Counted from the first letter of the stretch, positions 44,948-53,884 are shown. The stretch is DNA of 64,000 nt from Agreia bicolorata (GCF_000938265.1 NZ_JYFC01000002.1:62001-126000); one strand, 5' to 3'. Program-made: numbers and translations. Notes: generated by a model not told the origin, from the sequence alone.

Positions 44948-45670
44948 ATGGACCGACTTCAGGGCAAGGTCGCACTGATCACCGGCGGCGCACGCGGCCA
45001 GGGCCGCGAGATGGCCGAACTCTTCACCGCGGAGGGTGCCACGGTCATCGCTGGCGACGTGCTCGACGCAGCGGACACGGAGTCGAGCGCGGTCACCTTC
45101 GTCAGACTCGACGTCACGAGCGAGGAATCGTGGAAGAGCGTTATCGACGAGATCGTGGCCACGCACGGCAAGCTCGACATTCTCGTCAACAACGCGGCGA
45201 TCATCACCTACGAGTCCATTCTCGACACCACCGTCGAGATCTGGAATCGAATCATCGATGTCGACCAGAAAGGCGTCTTCCTCGGTATGCGGGAGGCGCT
45301 GCCGCACCTCATCAAGACCGGCAAGGGCGCCATCGTCAACGTCTCATCCATCTGGGGGCTGGCCGCTGTGCCCAGCGCCCACGCGTATCACGCGGCCAAG
45401 GGTGCCATTCTCAATATGACCAAGAACGTGGCCTCCGCGCACGGCGAAGACGGGGTGCGGGCCAACTCGCTGCATCCGGGCTACATCCTGTCGCCCATGA
45501 ACGAGCACCAGGCACCCGAAATCAACGCCGCGCTCACGGCGGGCACGCTTCTCAAACGTCCGGGTATGCCGATCGAGACGGCGTATGCAGCCCTGTTTCT
45601 GGCGAGCGACGAGGCGAGCTACGTCACAGGAACGTCGTTGGTCGTCGATGGAGGCTACCTGGCTCCGTGA
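44948..45670 (+). CDS. SDR family oxidoreductase (importer operon copy)
   Basis: A 240-residue classical SDR with GKVALITGGARGQGREMAELF (cofactor motif), NNAAIITYESIL, NVSSIWGLAAVPSAHAYHAAKGAILNM (Ser, Tyr, Lys) and YVTGTSLVVDGGYLAP. It resembles the 3-alpha(20-beta)-hydroxysteroid and cyclohexanol dehydrogenases, which act on ring alcohols. As the last gene of the importer operon it probably handles the first oxidation of the imported compound. AAGGAG precedes the ATG by about eight bases. Confidence 0.92.
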   Translation: MDRLQGKVALITGGARGQGREMAELFTAEGATVIAGDVLDAADTESSAVTFVRLDVTSEESWKSVIDEIVATHGKLDILVNNAAIITYESILDTTVEIWNRIIDVDQKGVFLGMREALPHLIKTGKGAIVNVSSIWGLAAVPSAHAYHAAKGAILNMTKNVASAHGEDGVRANSLHPGYILSPMNEHQAPEINAALTAGTLLKRPGMPIETAYAALFLASDEASYVTGTSLVVDGGYLAP

Positions 45671-45677
45671 GCCTGAG

Positions 45678-46439
45678 TCACGCGCTCCTGAGTGCCCGCG
45701 CGATCGTGACCCGGGTCACGTAGGGCATCGGGTAGCTCGTGCGTCCGGCGAGATCCGGATGCTCGTCGAGCAGCTTTCCGAGGCGCGCGAGCATCTCGTC
45801 GCGCTCGGCATCGGCCATCGTGATCACATAGCTGCGCGAGGTGACCATGGCGAAGAACTGCTCGCGGGTCATCTCGGTCACCCAGCGGAACTCGCGGTAG
45901 GCCTGCCGCTCGAGCGGCAGGCCTACGGGCGGTGTCACGCTGTCGTACTTCTCGGCCTCGGATGCGCCCATCACCTCGCCGAGTTGCGCGACCCAGTCGA
46001 CGTCAGCGTCGCGGATGTTCCACACGATCGCGAGGGCGCCACTGGGCTCGAGTACGCGGGCGACCTCGCGCGACGTCGCGTCGACATCGACCCAGTGCCA
46101 CGCCTGGGCCACGGTGATGAGAGCGGCGCTCGCGTTGTCGAGCGGAAGGTGTTCGCCGCTGCCCTCGAGCGCGGTGACCGTCGGCAGATTCTGGGTGAGT
46201 CGTTCGCGCATCACCGCGTCGGGCTCGACGGCGATGACCTCGAAACCGTGGCCCACGAGCCCAGCCGTGAACTTGCCGGTTCCCGCGCCGAGATCAACCA
46301 CCCGCGAGTCGGCCGGATGCGCTGGGCCGGCCTGGTCGAGGATCCACTCGACGGCATCGGCCGGGTAAGTAGGGCGCCCCCGGTCGTAGTCACCGACATT
46401 GCGGCCGAAAGACAGGGCGTGTTTGTCAGTGCGGGGCAT
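45678..46439 (-). CDS. Class I SAM-dependent methyltransferase
   Basis: A 253-residue methyltransferase. SRVVDLGAGTGKFTAGL is motif I (SAM binding), VIAVEPDAVMRERL is motif II and LITVAQAWHWVDVDATSREVARVLEPSGALAIVWNIRD is the catalytic end of the Methyltransf_11 core. The substrate is unknown. The ATG lies seven bases past a TAGAAT -10 box, so the mRNA is probably leaderless. It converges on the SDR gene with seven bases between the two stops. Confidence 0.88.
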   Translation of the reverse strand: MPRTDKHALSFGRNVGDYDRGRPTYPADAVEWILDQAGPAHPADSRVVDLGAGTGKFTAGLVGHGFEVIAVEPDAVMRERLTQNLPTVTALEGSGEHLPLDNASAALITVAQAWHWVDVDATSREVARVLEPSGALAIVWNIRDADVDWVAQLGEVMGASEAEKYDSVTPPVGLPLERQAYREFRWVTEMTREQFFAMVTSRSYVITMADAERDEMLARLGKLLDEHPDLAGRTSYPMPYVTRVTIARALRSA

Positions 46440-46446
46440 GGGTTCG

Positions 46447-46452
46447 ATTCTA
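46447..46452 (-). promoter_or_regulatory. Leaderless-type -10 box TAGAAT for the methyltransferase gene
   Basis: TAGAAT on the minus strand, seven bases, then ATG at 46439. There is no ribosome site. Confidence 0.5.
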
Positions 46453-46512
46453 GGGATGGCCAGACGAGGCGGGCAGTCCTCTCGAAGCCTCTCCACGCGG
46501 CAGCGGATTGAC

Positions 46513-46562
46513 GTGGCGCAGATGGCGACTCAGTCTTGCTGAGAGACCGCCATCTGCGCCAC
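46513..46562. terminator. Long hairpin downstream of the quinone oxidoreductase gene
   Basis: Perfect 15-bp arms (46513-46527 and 46548-46562) enclose an inner 5-bp CTCAG/CTGAG stem with a TCTTG loop. It lies 24 bp beyond the oxidoreductase stop on the minus strand, so a terminator role is likely. Confidence 0.6.
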
Positions 46563-46586
46563 CTCACGCTGCGCCGAGCGAGCAGG

Positions 46587-47564
46587 CTACGGGCGCAGCA
46601 GAACCTTGCCGCCGCGGCCGGCCACGAAGTTCGCGGCACTCGCCTTGCGGGCGTCGTCGAAGGAGTAGATCTCTTCGACGGGCAGGGTCAGAGAACCCTC
46701 GCCGATGCGTGTGATCAGCTCGCCGAGCAGTGCGGCGCGCTTCGCGCCGTCCATGCCACCCATGACCTTGCTTCCCCAGAATCCCGAGACCGAGATGCTC
46801 TTGAAGATGACCGGGCCGGAGGGGATTTCCATAACGGGGGAGTTCATCGCGCCGAAGACCACGAGGCGTCCGTTTTCGGCCAGTAGCGAGACGATGTCGC
46901 CGGCTGCGGATCCGCCGACAGAGTCCACGCCGACGCCGATGGGCGCGCCGGAAGTGATCTCGGTGACGGTCTCGCGCCATCCATCGGTGTCGGTGGCGAC
47001 GATGTTGCCGATGCCCTGGGCCTTCAGCTCGTCGACGCCGGCGGCGCGGCGCACGAGGCCGAGTACGTTGATTCCGCGGGCCGTCGCGAGCTGGGCCACG
47101 AGTCGTCCGACCGCGCCGTTGGCTGCGTTCTGCACGAGCCAGTCGCCCTCGGAGAGGTCGAGGGTGTCGAGCAGGGCGATCGCGCTGAACGGCATCGATA
47201 CAAGCTGCGAGGCGACCTCGTCGGAGAGCGCGTCGCTCACGGGAATGAGCGCTGCGGCCTTCGCGATGAAGTACTCGGCCCACACTCCGAAGGTTCCTCC
47301 GGTTGCGACGCGCTGGCCGATGTGGAGGGTGGTGACGCCCTCGCCGAGCGCGTCGATGACGCCGACGGCTTCGGTGCCTGCCTGGGCGGGAAGTTCGGGC
47401 TTGAACCCGTAGGTTCCGCGAATCGTCCACAGGTCGTGGTTGTGGATAGGGCTGAGGACGGTGCGGACACGCACCTCGCCCGCTCCAGGCTCCGGTGTGG
47501 GCACGTTCTCGACGGTCAGAACCTCTGCCGGTTCTCCGAATTCGTTGTGGATGATGGCGCGCAT
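46587..47564 (-). CDS. Zinc-free quinone oxidoreductase-like MDR protein
   Basis: A 325-residue medium-chain dehydrogenase of the QOR/zeta-crystallin type. IIHNEFGEPAEVLTVENVPTPEPGAGEVRVR opens it, and VQNAANGAVGRLVAQLATARGINVLG is the NADPH Rossmann region. The catalytic-zinc Cys-His-Glu set is absent. It probably reduces quinones or enones with NADPH. The operon with DUF1304 is divergent from a TetR gene with an operator between, so it is likely induced by a reactive compound. Confidence 0.88.
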   Translation of the reverse strand: MRAIIHNEFGEPAEVLTVENVPTPEPGAGEVRVRTVLSPIHNHDLWTIRGTYGFKPELPAQAGTEAVGVIDALGEGVTTLHIGQRVATGGTFGVWAEYFIAKAAALIPVSDALSDEVASQLVSMPFSAIALLDTLDLSEGDWLVQNAANGAVGRLVAQLATARGINVLGLVRRAAGVDELKAQGIGNIVATDTDGWRETVTEITSGAPIGVGVDSVGGSAAGDIVSLLAENGRLVVFGAMNSPVMEIPSGPVIFKSISVSGFWGSKVMGGMDGAKRAALLGELITRIGEGSLTLPVEEIYSFDDARKASAANFVAGRGGKVLLRP

Positions 47565-47608
47565 GGCGTTCTCGCCTTTCTGTTGTTCTGCGGTGGTGAT
47601 GGAGTCGG

Positions 47609-47998
47609 TTAGACGTTGAGGGAGATGATCGTGGCGATCACGGCCAGCAGGGGCAGTGTGCCCTGCTTGATAGCTGCCGAGCGCTTGTCCGGTGTCGACG
47701 CGAACAGCACGAGGGCTGCCGCGAGCATCGACCCGGTGCCGACCAGCATGAGCGCGGGGCCAACGGCGGAGGTGCTCACGAGCACGAACACGATTCCGAT
47801 GATCGTGGCGATGGCCAGGAAGAGATTGTAGAAGCCCTGGTTGTAGGCGAGGGGCCTGGTCGCCTCGACCTCTGCCGTGGATGCCGGCCCGAAGGTCTTG
47901 CGGGCAGCCGGGCCGTCCCAGGCCAGCGACTCCATCCAGAAGATGTAGACGTGCAGCAGGGCAGCGAGTGCAGCGATCACGACTGAAACGATGGCCAT
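47609..47998 (-). CDS. DUF1304 family membrane protein
   Basis: A 129-residue protein with four hydrophobic segments. IAALAALLHVYIFWMESLAWDGPAARKTFG and NQGFYNLFLAIATIIGIVFV match DUF1304, small membrane proteins often paired with TetR regulators and oxidoreductases. Its exact job is unknown. The start is backed by AAGGAG seven bases before the ATG at 47998. It lies 44 bp upstream of the quinone oxidoreductase gene in the same operon. Confidence 0.88.
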   Translation of the reverse strand: MAIVSVVIAALAALLHVYIFWMESLAWDGPAARKTFGPASTAEVEATRPLAYNQGFYNLFLAIATIIGIVFVLVSTSAVGPALMLVGTGSMLAAALVLFASTPDKRSAAIKQGTLPLLAVIATIISLNV

Positions 47999-48014
47999 GA
48001 GAATCTCCTTTTTT

Positions 48015-48030
48015 TGAACCGACCGTTTCA
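48015..48030. promoter_or_regulatory. TetR-type operator between the DUF1304/oxidoreductase operon and tetR
   Basis: TGAACCGACCGTTTCA is an imperfect palindrome of form TGAAnCGnnCGnTTCA. On the minus strand a TATAGT -10 box (48030-48035) touches it, so a bound TetR dimer would cover the start of the DUF1304-oxidoreductase transcript. Confidence 0.55.
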
Positions 48031-48078
48031 CTATATACTCATTCGACAGGCGCCTGCCAGTGCCGAAAGGAGAAGATC

Positions 48079-48666
48079 ATGGGAAGAACGCGTGCGTTCA
48101 CAGAAGTCGATGTTGTGCGCTCGGCCCGTGGAGTCTTCTGGAATCGGGGCTACGAAGACACGTCGCTGCCCGATCTCGAGGCGGCGACGGGCCTGAATCG
48201 CTCGAGCATCTATCACTCGTTCGGCAGCAAGCGCGGCCTCTTCGACGCCGCCGTCGAGTCGTATCTCGACGACGTCGTTCGGCCCAGGCTCGAACCGCTG
48301 CGAGTAGACGAGGTTGCGCCCGGCGCGCTCGAGACCTACTTGCGCGGACTGCGGCACGCCATGGTCGACGAAGATACGGCCCTGGCGAAGAACGGATGCC
48401 TGCTGCTCAATGCCACGGGATCATCGCTGGGGCACGAGGAAGGCCTCGCCGCGGTCGTCACGGCCTACACGACCGATCTGCGCGGGGCCGTCGCATCTGG
48501 TGTGGCCGCGCGTCGACCGGATCTCTCGCCGGAGGGCCGCGAGTTGCTCACGACGACCTGCGCGGGGCTGGTCTTTGCATCGATGGCCATCGTGCGGGTT
48601 GACCGCGCTGCAGCTGCCGCCATTCTCGATGCCGCCCTCGACGCACTGGAGTGCCCCGCTTCCTGA
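48079..48666 (+). CDS. TetR/AcrR family transcriptional regulator
   Basis: A 195-residue regulator with an N-terminal HTH (VVRSARGVFWNRGYEDTSLPDLEAATGLNRSSIYHSFGSKRGLFDAAVESYLD) and a divergent ligand-binding domain. It is divergent from the DUF1304-quinone oxidoreductase operon and the palindrome between them is its likely binding site, so it probably represses that operon until an electrophile or quinone binds. GAAAGGAGAA precedes the ATG by six bases. Confidence 0.9.
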   Translation: MGRTRAFTEVDVVRSARGVFWNRGYEDTSLPDLEAATGLNRSSIYHSFGSKRGLFDAAVESYLDDVVRPRLEPLRVDEVAPGALETYLRGLRHAMVDEDTALAKNGCLLLNATGSSLGHEEGLAAVVTAYTTDLRGAVASGVAARRPDLSPEGRELLTTTCAGLVFASMAIVRVDRAAAAAILDAALDALECPAS

Positions 48667-48798
48667 CTGACGCCATCCTGGTCATCGACTGCGCAGTCGC
48701 TGGGCCTTGGCTGGGTGTTTCTCGCCCGTTCAGCTTCAGAGAGATTTTCTCATTCCACAGGGATACGCTTCATCAGTTCTGATGATCTGAGGTTAATC

Positions 48799-51255
48799 GT
48801 GCTGTTCCTTCGCTGGATTCTCCGCCATCCCTTCACGGTGGTCTGCTGTGCCATCGTCATCGTGCTGAGCATCGTCGGTTTCGCCTCGAGCACATACGAC
48901 TGGGGCTGGGATGTCCTGGCTACGGGCCAGGAAGATGTTTTCCGGCACCATCGCTGGTGGGGCCTCGTCACGGCGTTCCTCGCCGTTGATGGCGGAGGCG
49001 CCCTGATCTTCGTTGTGCCGTTCATCGTGGTGGTGGTCGGAGGAGCGGAACAGCTCATGGGCACCTGGCGCACCGCGATCGCGTACATCGGCGGCAGCGC
49101 CGCATCCGGCCTCATCGGATTCGGCCTCAGTTGGGTCGAAAGCACATACCTCGGCTTCCTGCCACTGAACGCGCCATCGATCGAGGCGTTGTCGCCGGCT
49201 ACCGGCGTGATCTGTGCCGCAATGGCCGCGAGCTCGTTCGCGTCTGCCCTGTGGCGGCGGCGCATACGTCTGGGCGCCTCGTTCATCGCGGTCACGCTCT
49301 TCTTGTACTCGGGCGGGGCGGGCGACTTCTATTCACTCGTCGCGGTGCCCGTGGGGCTTGTCCTCGGTTTTGCGCTGGGCGGGTCGAGGTCGAAGTTCCG
49401 GCTGATTCGCAGCTCGCACCACGAGATCCGTACCCTGCTGGCCGCTGTCGTGGCCCTCGGTTCGATTGGCCCCGTTGTTGCCGCTCTGATCGGCTCGGGC
49501 AGTGGGCTTCTCTCGATCTACGGTCTTCTGGCGGTCGATGTCGATCATCCGCGCACGGCCCTCATCGGTCTTCTGCCCGTCGCCGTGGGCATCGTCGCCG
49601 CGTGGGGAATTCTGCGGGGGAGGCGCGCCGCCCTCTGGCTGGCTGTATGCGTCCAGGTGATGATGTCGGCCGTGATGCTGGGTGTCTTCGTGGTCATTCA
49701 GCCGGAGACCATGACCGCCATTGCCGAGCAGGCCAACGAAGAGGTCGATCCCTACATCTGGCAGACACTCACAGGCAGTGCTCTGTGCGCGATTCTTCCA
49801 CTGGCCGCCGCTGCGCTGCTCATCCTGCTGCGCAAGCACGTTGATATTCGGCCGTCGCGCGCGAGTGCCAAGCGATTCCTGGTGATCACCCTGAGTGCGC
49901 TCGCCGGTACCGCTCTCATCTCGTTCGTGGGAATCCTGGCCATCAGCGACCAGTTCCGACCGGTTCCGACCGCGCTGGACATTCTGCGCGCGCTGCCGCT
50001 GCGCCTCGTTCCGCCGACGTTCGTGATCTCCGACGGGCTCGCGTTCATTCCGAAGACGCACTGGGCTCACAAGCTGTGGTCGCTTCCGGCGGGCCTCTTA
50101 TGGGCTGCGGTGCTCACCGCATCCTGTCTTCTTGTTCTCGGCCGCACCGCCGTCATCGACGACGACGACCGGGTGCGCGCCCGGGCGATTCTCGAGCGGG
50201 GCGGCGGGCACACGCTGTCGTTCATGTCGACCTGGCCCGGCAACTCGTTCTGGTTCGACGAGATCTCCGACGCTGCTGTCGCGTACCGGGTGCAGGGGTT
50301 CGTGGCTGTGGCGGTAGGGGGGCCCTTCGGCCCTGCATTCGCTGACCCTCAGGTGGTCGAACGATTCGTGCGTTTCTGTGGAGATCACGGGTGGACCCCC
50401 ACCTTCTACGGGGTCGACGATGCCACGATCGAGACCTTCGCAGGGTTGCATTGGCAGCGCCTCAAGGTTGCAGAAGAGGCCGTGCTGCGGCCCCGGGATT
50501 GGAACCCCACTGGAAAGAAGTGGCAGGACATCCGCACGGCGGTGAACAAGGCCGGCCGCGCAGGAGTCGTGGCGCAGTGGACCTCGTGGCGTGAGTTGTC
50601 GCTGCTGCAGAGGTCGCAGATTCAGGCCATCTCCGAGGCCTGGGTCGCGGAGAAGAATCTTCCCGAGATGGGGTTCACCCTGGGAGGGCTCGACGAACTC
50701 GTCGATTCGTCTGTGCGCCTGATGCTCGCGGTCGACGCGCAGGGCACGATCGTCGCCGTCACGAGCTGGCTTCCCCTCTATGGTCCGGCTGAAGAGGGAA
50801 AGCCGCGTGTCTGCGGCTACACCCTCGATTTCATGAGGCGCCGCACCGACGCCGCCAACGGAACCATGGAGTTCGTGATCGCAGCCGCGGTCGAGCAGGC
50901 CAAGAGCGATGGACTGGAGATCTTGAGCCTCTCGGGCGCGCCGCTCGCCAACGCCGCGCCCGAATCGTCGACCCTCGACGTGCGCGGCAGCGTTGTGGCC
51001 CAGATTCTCGACTATGTCGGGCGCTCGCTCGAGCCGGCCTACGGATTCCGATCATTGCTGAACTTCAAGAAGAAGTTCCAGCCCGAGTTCGTTCCGCTCT
51101 GGATGCTCTACCCTGACACGACGGATCTCCCCTCGGTGGGTGCGGCGATCGGGCGCTGCTACCTGCCTCGACTGTCGGTGATACAGCTGAGCGGGCTGCT
51201 TCGTGATCTGAGACCGAAAACGACACAGGAGGCACACCGTGAACCTGCTGCTTGA
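48799..51255 (+). CDS. MprF-like membrane protein with C-terminal DUF2156 (lysyltransferase-type) domain
   Basis: An 818-residue protein. The N-terminal half holds about 10-12 membrane segments; the first part (to about residue 200) resembles the rhomboid-like fold found at the front of some actinobacterial homologues. The C-terminal third (about 470-790) has the DUF2156 pattern: GHTLSFMSTWPGNSFWFDE, EMGFTLGGLDELVDS, TLDFMRRRTDAANGTMEFVI and NFKKKFQPEFVPLWMLYP. MprF adds lysine or alanine to phosphatidylglycerol and flips it, giving resistance to cationic peptides. GTG 48799, with GAGG seven bases before it, is preferred; GTG 48715 would add 28 residues. The end overlaps the esterase gene by 17 bp. 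Confidence 0.87.
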   Translation: MLFLRWILRHPFTVVCCAIVIVLSIVGFASSTYDWGWDVLATGQEDVFRHHRWWGLVTAFLAVDGGGALIFVVPFIVVVVGGAEQLMGTWRTAIAYIGGSAASGLIGFGLSWVESTYLGFLPLNAPSIEALSPATGVICAAMAASSFASALWRRRIRLGASFIAVTLFLYSGGAGDFYSLVAVPVGLVLGFALGGSRSKFRLIRSSHHEIRTLLAAVVALGSIGPVVAALIGSGSGLLSIYGLLAVDVDHPRTALIGLLPVAVGIVAAWGILRGRRAALWLAVCVQVMMSAVMLGVFVVIQPETMTAIAEQANEEVDPYIWQTLTGSALCAILPLAAAALLILLRKHVDIRPSRASAKRFLVITLSALAGTALISFVGILAISDQFRPVPTALDILRALPLRLVPPTFVISDGLAFIPKTHWAHKLWSLPAGLLWAAVLTASCLLVLGRTAVIDDDDRVRARAILERGGGHTLSFMSTWPGNSFWFDEISDAAVAYRVQGFVAVAVGGPFGPAFADPQVVERFVRFCGDHGWTPTFYGVDDATIETFAGLHWQRLKVAEEAVLRPRDWNPTGKKWQDIRTAVNKAGRAGVVAQWTSWRELSLLQRSQIQAISEAWVAEKNLPEMGFTLGGLDELVDSSVRLMLAVDAQGTIVAVTSWLPLYGPAEEGKPRVCGYTLDFMRRRTDAANGTMEFVIAAAVEQAKSDGLEILSLSGAPLANAAPESSTLDVRGSVVAQILDYVGRSLEPAYGFRSLLNFKKKFQPEFVPLWMLYPDTTDLPSVGAAIGRCYLPRLSVIQLSGLLRDLRPKTTQEAHREPAA

Positions 51256-52561
51256 CCTGGCGATCACGGCGGGGCCGGTGGTGTATGCCGTGTACGCGGT
51301 GGCTTTCGCCGTCGTAGTGTTGCTCGTGCTCCGGCGCCCGGGCATGCGGTGGACCAGGCGTCGCTGGCTCACTGAGGCGGCCGCTGCCGCCGCCGCTGGT
51401 GCCATCGTCGGAGTGGCGCTGACCTGGATACTCTCCGACTGGCTCGACCTCTTCGGCGCCGATCTGACTCTCGTCGTGCGGGTCTGGATAGCGGTCGGCT
51501 TCGCGGCCTTCGGCATCGCGATCGTGTCGATGCGACGCGCATCCTGGATGCGTGTGGTCGGGTCAGCGCTTGCGCTCGTACTCTTCGTGCTCACCACGGC
51601 GATGGCTGTCAATATCGACTTCGGACAGTACCCCACCGTGCGCAGCGCCCTCGGAATCAGTGCCATCGTCGACGCGTCGAGCCAGCCCCTTCCGACGACC
51701 GCTCTCGTCGCGGTGCCGACGATCGCCGACTGGGTCGCGCCGGCGACCATGCCGAAGGCTGGAACCCTCACGACCGTCCCGATCCCGGCATCCGAATCGG
51801 GATTCCCGGCCAGGCCGGGTGTGGTGTACTTGCCGCCCGCCGCGCTCACGGCCAACCCGCCGAAGTTGCCGGTGATGGTCATGATGTCCGGTCAGCCGGG
51901 CAGCCCGCAGGATCCGTTCATCACCGACAAGCTGCAGCAGAGCCTCGACGCCTACGCCACGGCGCATGACGGGCTCGCCCCGATCGTGGTGGCGCCCGAC
52001 CAGCTGGGAGACCCGACCGCCAACCCCATGTGTGTGGACTCGCCGCTCGGCAAGTCGCAGAGCTACCTCACCGTAGACGTGCCCAACTGGATCAAGGCGA
52101 ACCTCAATGTGATCGATGACCCGCACTACTGGGCGATCGGCGGGCTGTCGCAGGGCGGAACCTGCTCTATTCAGCTGGGCGCGGCGTTTCCGAACATCTT
52201 CGGGGTGATCCTCGACGCGTCGGGCGAGCAGTACCCGCGCATCGGCGACGCCCAGATGACCGCCGACGCGGCATTCGGGGGCAGCCTCGCCCGCTACGAA
52301 GCGGCGTACCCGACGAACATCATGCAGCAGCACGGGCAGTACGCCGACACGTTCGCCGTCTTCGGCGTGGGGTCGAACGATGAGACCTTTCTGCCGCAGG
52401 TCAAGACGATCTATGCCGCGGCCCAGGCCGCCGGCATGAAGTCGACCTATATCGAGGCGCAGGGCAGCGCGCACGACTCCACGACCTGGTCGTATGTGTT
52501 CGCCCAGGGCCTGCAGCTCATCGCCGATCACTGGTCGCTCTCCGCAAACAAGACCGGGTAG
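51239..52561 (+). CDS. Membrane-anchored alpha/beta hydrolase (esterase D/mycolyltransferase-like fold)
   Basis: A 440-residue protein with four N-terminal TM segments (about 1-125) and a large extracytoplasmic domain with the nucleophile elbow GGLSQGGTCS (Ser about 304), the loop SGEQYPRIGDAQ and the late His in QGSAHDSTTW. It matches the PF00756-type esterases, a family that includes mycolyltransferases. Its overlap with the MprF-like gene suggests it works on the same lipids. In Mycobacterium, lipid-specific esterases act on aminoacyl-phosphatidylglycerol, but no such proof exists here. Confidence 0.87.
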   Translation: MNLLLDLAITAGPVVYAVYAVAFAVVVLLVLRRPGMRWTRRRWLTEAAAAAAAGAIVGVALTWILSDWLDLFGADLTLVVRVWIAVGFAAFGIAIVSMRRASWMRVVGSALALVLFVLTTAMAVNIDFGQYPTVRSALGISAIVDASSQPLPTTALVAVPTIADWVAPATMPKAGTLTTVPIPASESGFPARPGVVYLPPAALTANPPKLPVMVMMSGQPGSPQDPFITDKLQQSLDAYATAHDGLAPIVVAPDQLGDPTANPMCVDSPLGKSQSYLTVDVPNWIKANLNVIDDPHYWAIGGLSQGGTCSIQLGAAFPNIFGVILDASGEQYPRIGDAQMTADAAFGGSLARYEAAYPTNIMQQHGQYADTFAVFGVGSNDETFLPQVKTIYAAAQAAGMKSTYIEAQGSAHDSTTWSYVFAQGLQLIADHWSLSANKTG

Positions 52562-52600
52562 CGGTCGCCGGCTGGGCCGCCGTCGGCTCGGCTCGGCGCG

Positions 52601-52612
52601 GCTCGGCCGAGC
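52601..52612. terminator. GC palindrome between convergent esterase and permease genes
   Basis: GCTCGGCCGAGC is a perfect 12-bp palindrome preceded by direct GGCTCGGC repeats, and lies just past the stop codons of two convergent genes. It could pair with the upstream GGCTCGGC copies. There is no T-run, so the terminator role is tentative. Confidence 0.35.
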
Positions 52613-53884
52613 TCAATACCGGATGGCGTCGATCACCTTCACTCGCACTGCCACGAGTGCGGGCAGCAGGCCGGCCAAAGCTCCTACTGCTGTCGCGGCG
52701 ACCAGGCCGAGGAGCGCCGCCTCCGCCGGGAACGGCGGGAAGTCGCTGACCAGGCCCTGGCCGATGAGATCCTTCGTCCAGGGGTTCTGCACGAGCAGAA
52801 CGGCCGCGATCACTCCGACGGCGCCGGCGGCGATGGTCGCCACGACGCTCTCCATCATCACGGCGAAGAACACGCGCCCGGCCGTGGCCCCGAAGCTGCG
52901 TCTGATGCCGATCTCGCGCACGCGCTGCTTCACGGTGACGAGGGCGATGTTCACGAGTCCGAGAGCGCCGAGCAGCAGTACGAGCACGGCGATTCCGCCG
53001 ACCACGAGCTTGGTCACGAGAAAGGGGTCGTCGCCGTACTGGGCATAGTCCTGGCGATAGACGTCGACCTGGATGCCGCCGGTTCCGCCGCCGGGTGTCG
53101 CCAGCGCTGACGAGAAGTCGCGCTTCACGACCTCCATGAGCTGGTCGGAAATGGCCGGTGGCACCCACATCTCGTATCGGGTCGAGCCTCCGCCGCCATA
53201 GGGATCCTGCACAACGGCCGATGGCCTCGCCGCCGTCATCGCCGAGAGCTGATCGGCGAGCATGAACATCGCCGGCTCTGTTTCGTAGCTCCCCACAGGA
53301 TAGACACCCACGATCACCGCGGTCGTGCCGGGCCTGCCGCCCTGGGCGCCGAGTTCGACGGTCGGATGCGTTCGCAGCTCGGGGCTGCCGAGGCGCTCCC
53401 AGAAGATCTGGTTGACGATCAGCGAGGGGGCCAGACCGGCAGCGTCTTCGTCGGTGAACCACTGGCCTTCGGTGAGACGCACTCGGTGCATTTCGCCGTA
53501 GGGCTGGTCGACGGCCTGAGTCTGCACGTCGACGACGCCGGTGGTGAACGGCACGGCCTGGGCGGTCTGCATCACCCGGCTGCCATATGTGATGTCGTAA
53601 CGGGCAAGAGTCTCGGCCCACGTCGCATCCATCGTTGCCGAATCGATCGCCGTGCCCTGATTGCTGTAGGCCGAGACGAACAGGCTGGCTGGCCGCCCGC
53701 TCTGCCGCTCGCTGAGCTCTTGGTTCGCCTGCTGAACGATGCCGCCGAGTGCCACGACGGTGGTGAGCGAGCACACGGCGACTGCGACGCCGATCAGCGA
53801 GAGCAGCACGCGGGTGCGGTGCACACGCAGTTCCTGCCAGGCCTCGATGACGGCCCCGACAAGACTCGTGAACGCGCGCCTCAC
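52613..53884 (-). CDS. ABC transporter permease (MacB/FtsX-type)
   Basis: A 423-residue protein: one N-terminal TM segment (about 25-45), a large extracytoplasmic domain, then three C-terminal TM segments with VTKQRVREIGIRRSFGATAGRVFFAVMMES, the FtsX-type coupling helix. MacB permeases drive export of peptides, macrolides or lipids via mechanotransmission. The GTG start overlaps the ATPase gene stop (GTGA). It forms one operon with the ATPase and adaptor genes. Confidence 0.9.
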   Translation of the reverse strand: MRRAFTSLVGAVIEAWQELRVHRTRVLLSLIGVAVAVCSLTTVVALGGIVQQANQELSERQSGRPASLFVSAYSNQGTAIDSATMDATWAETLARYDITYGSRVMQTAQAVPFTTGVVDVQTQAVDQPYGEMHRVRLTEGQWFTDEDAAGLAPSLIVNQIFWERLGSPELRTHPTVELGAQGGRPGTTAVIVGVYPVGSYETEPAMFMLADQLSAMTAARPSAVVQDPYGGGGSTRYEMWVPPAISDQLMEVVKRDFSSALATPGGGTGGIQVDVYRQDYAQYGDDPFLVTKLVVGGIAVLVLLLGALGLVNIALVTVKQRVREIGIRRSFGATAGRVFFAVMMESVVATIAAGAVGVIAAVLLVQNPWTKDLIGQGLVSDFPPFPAEAALLGLVAATAVGALAGLLPALVAVRVKVIDAIRY

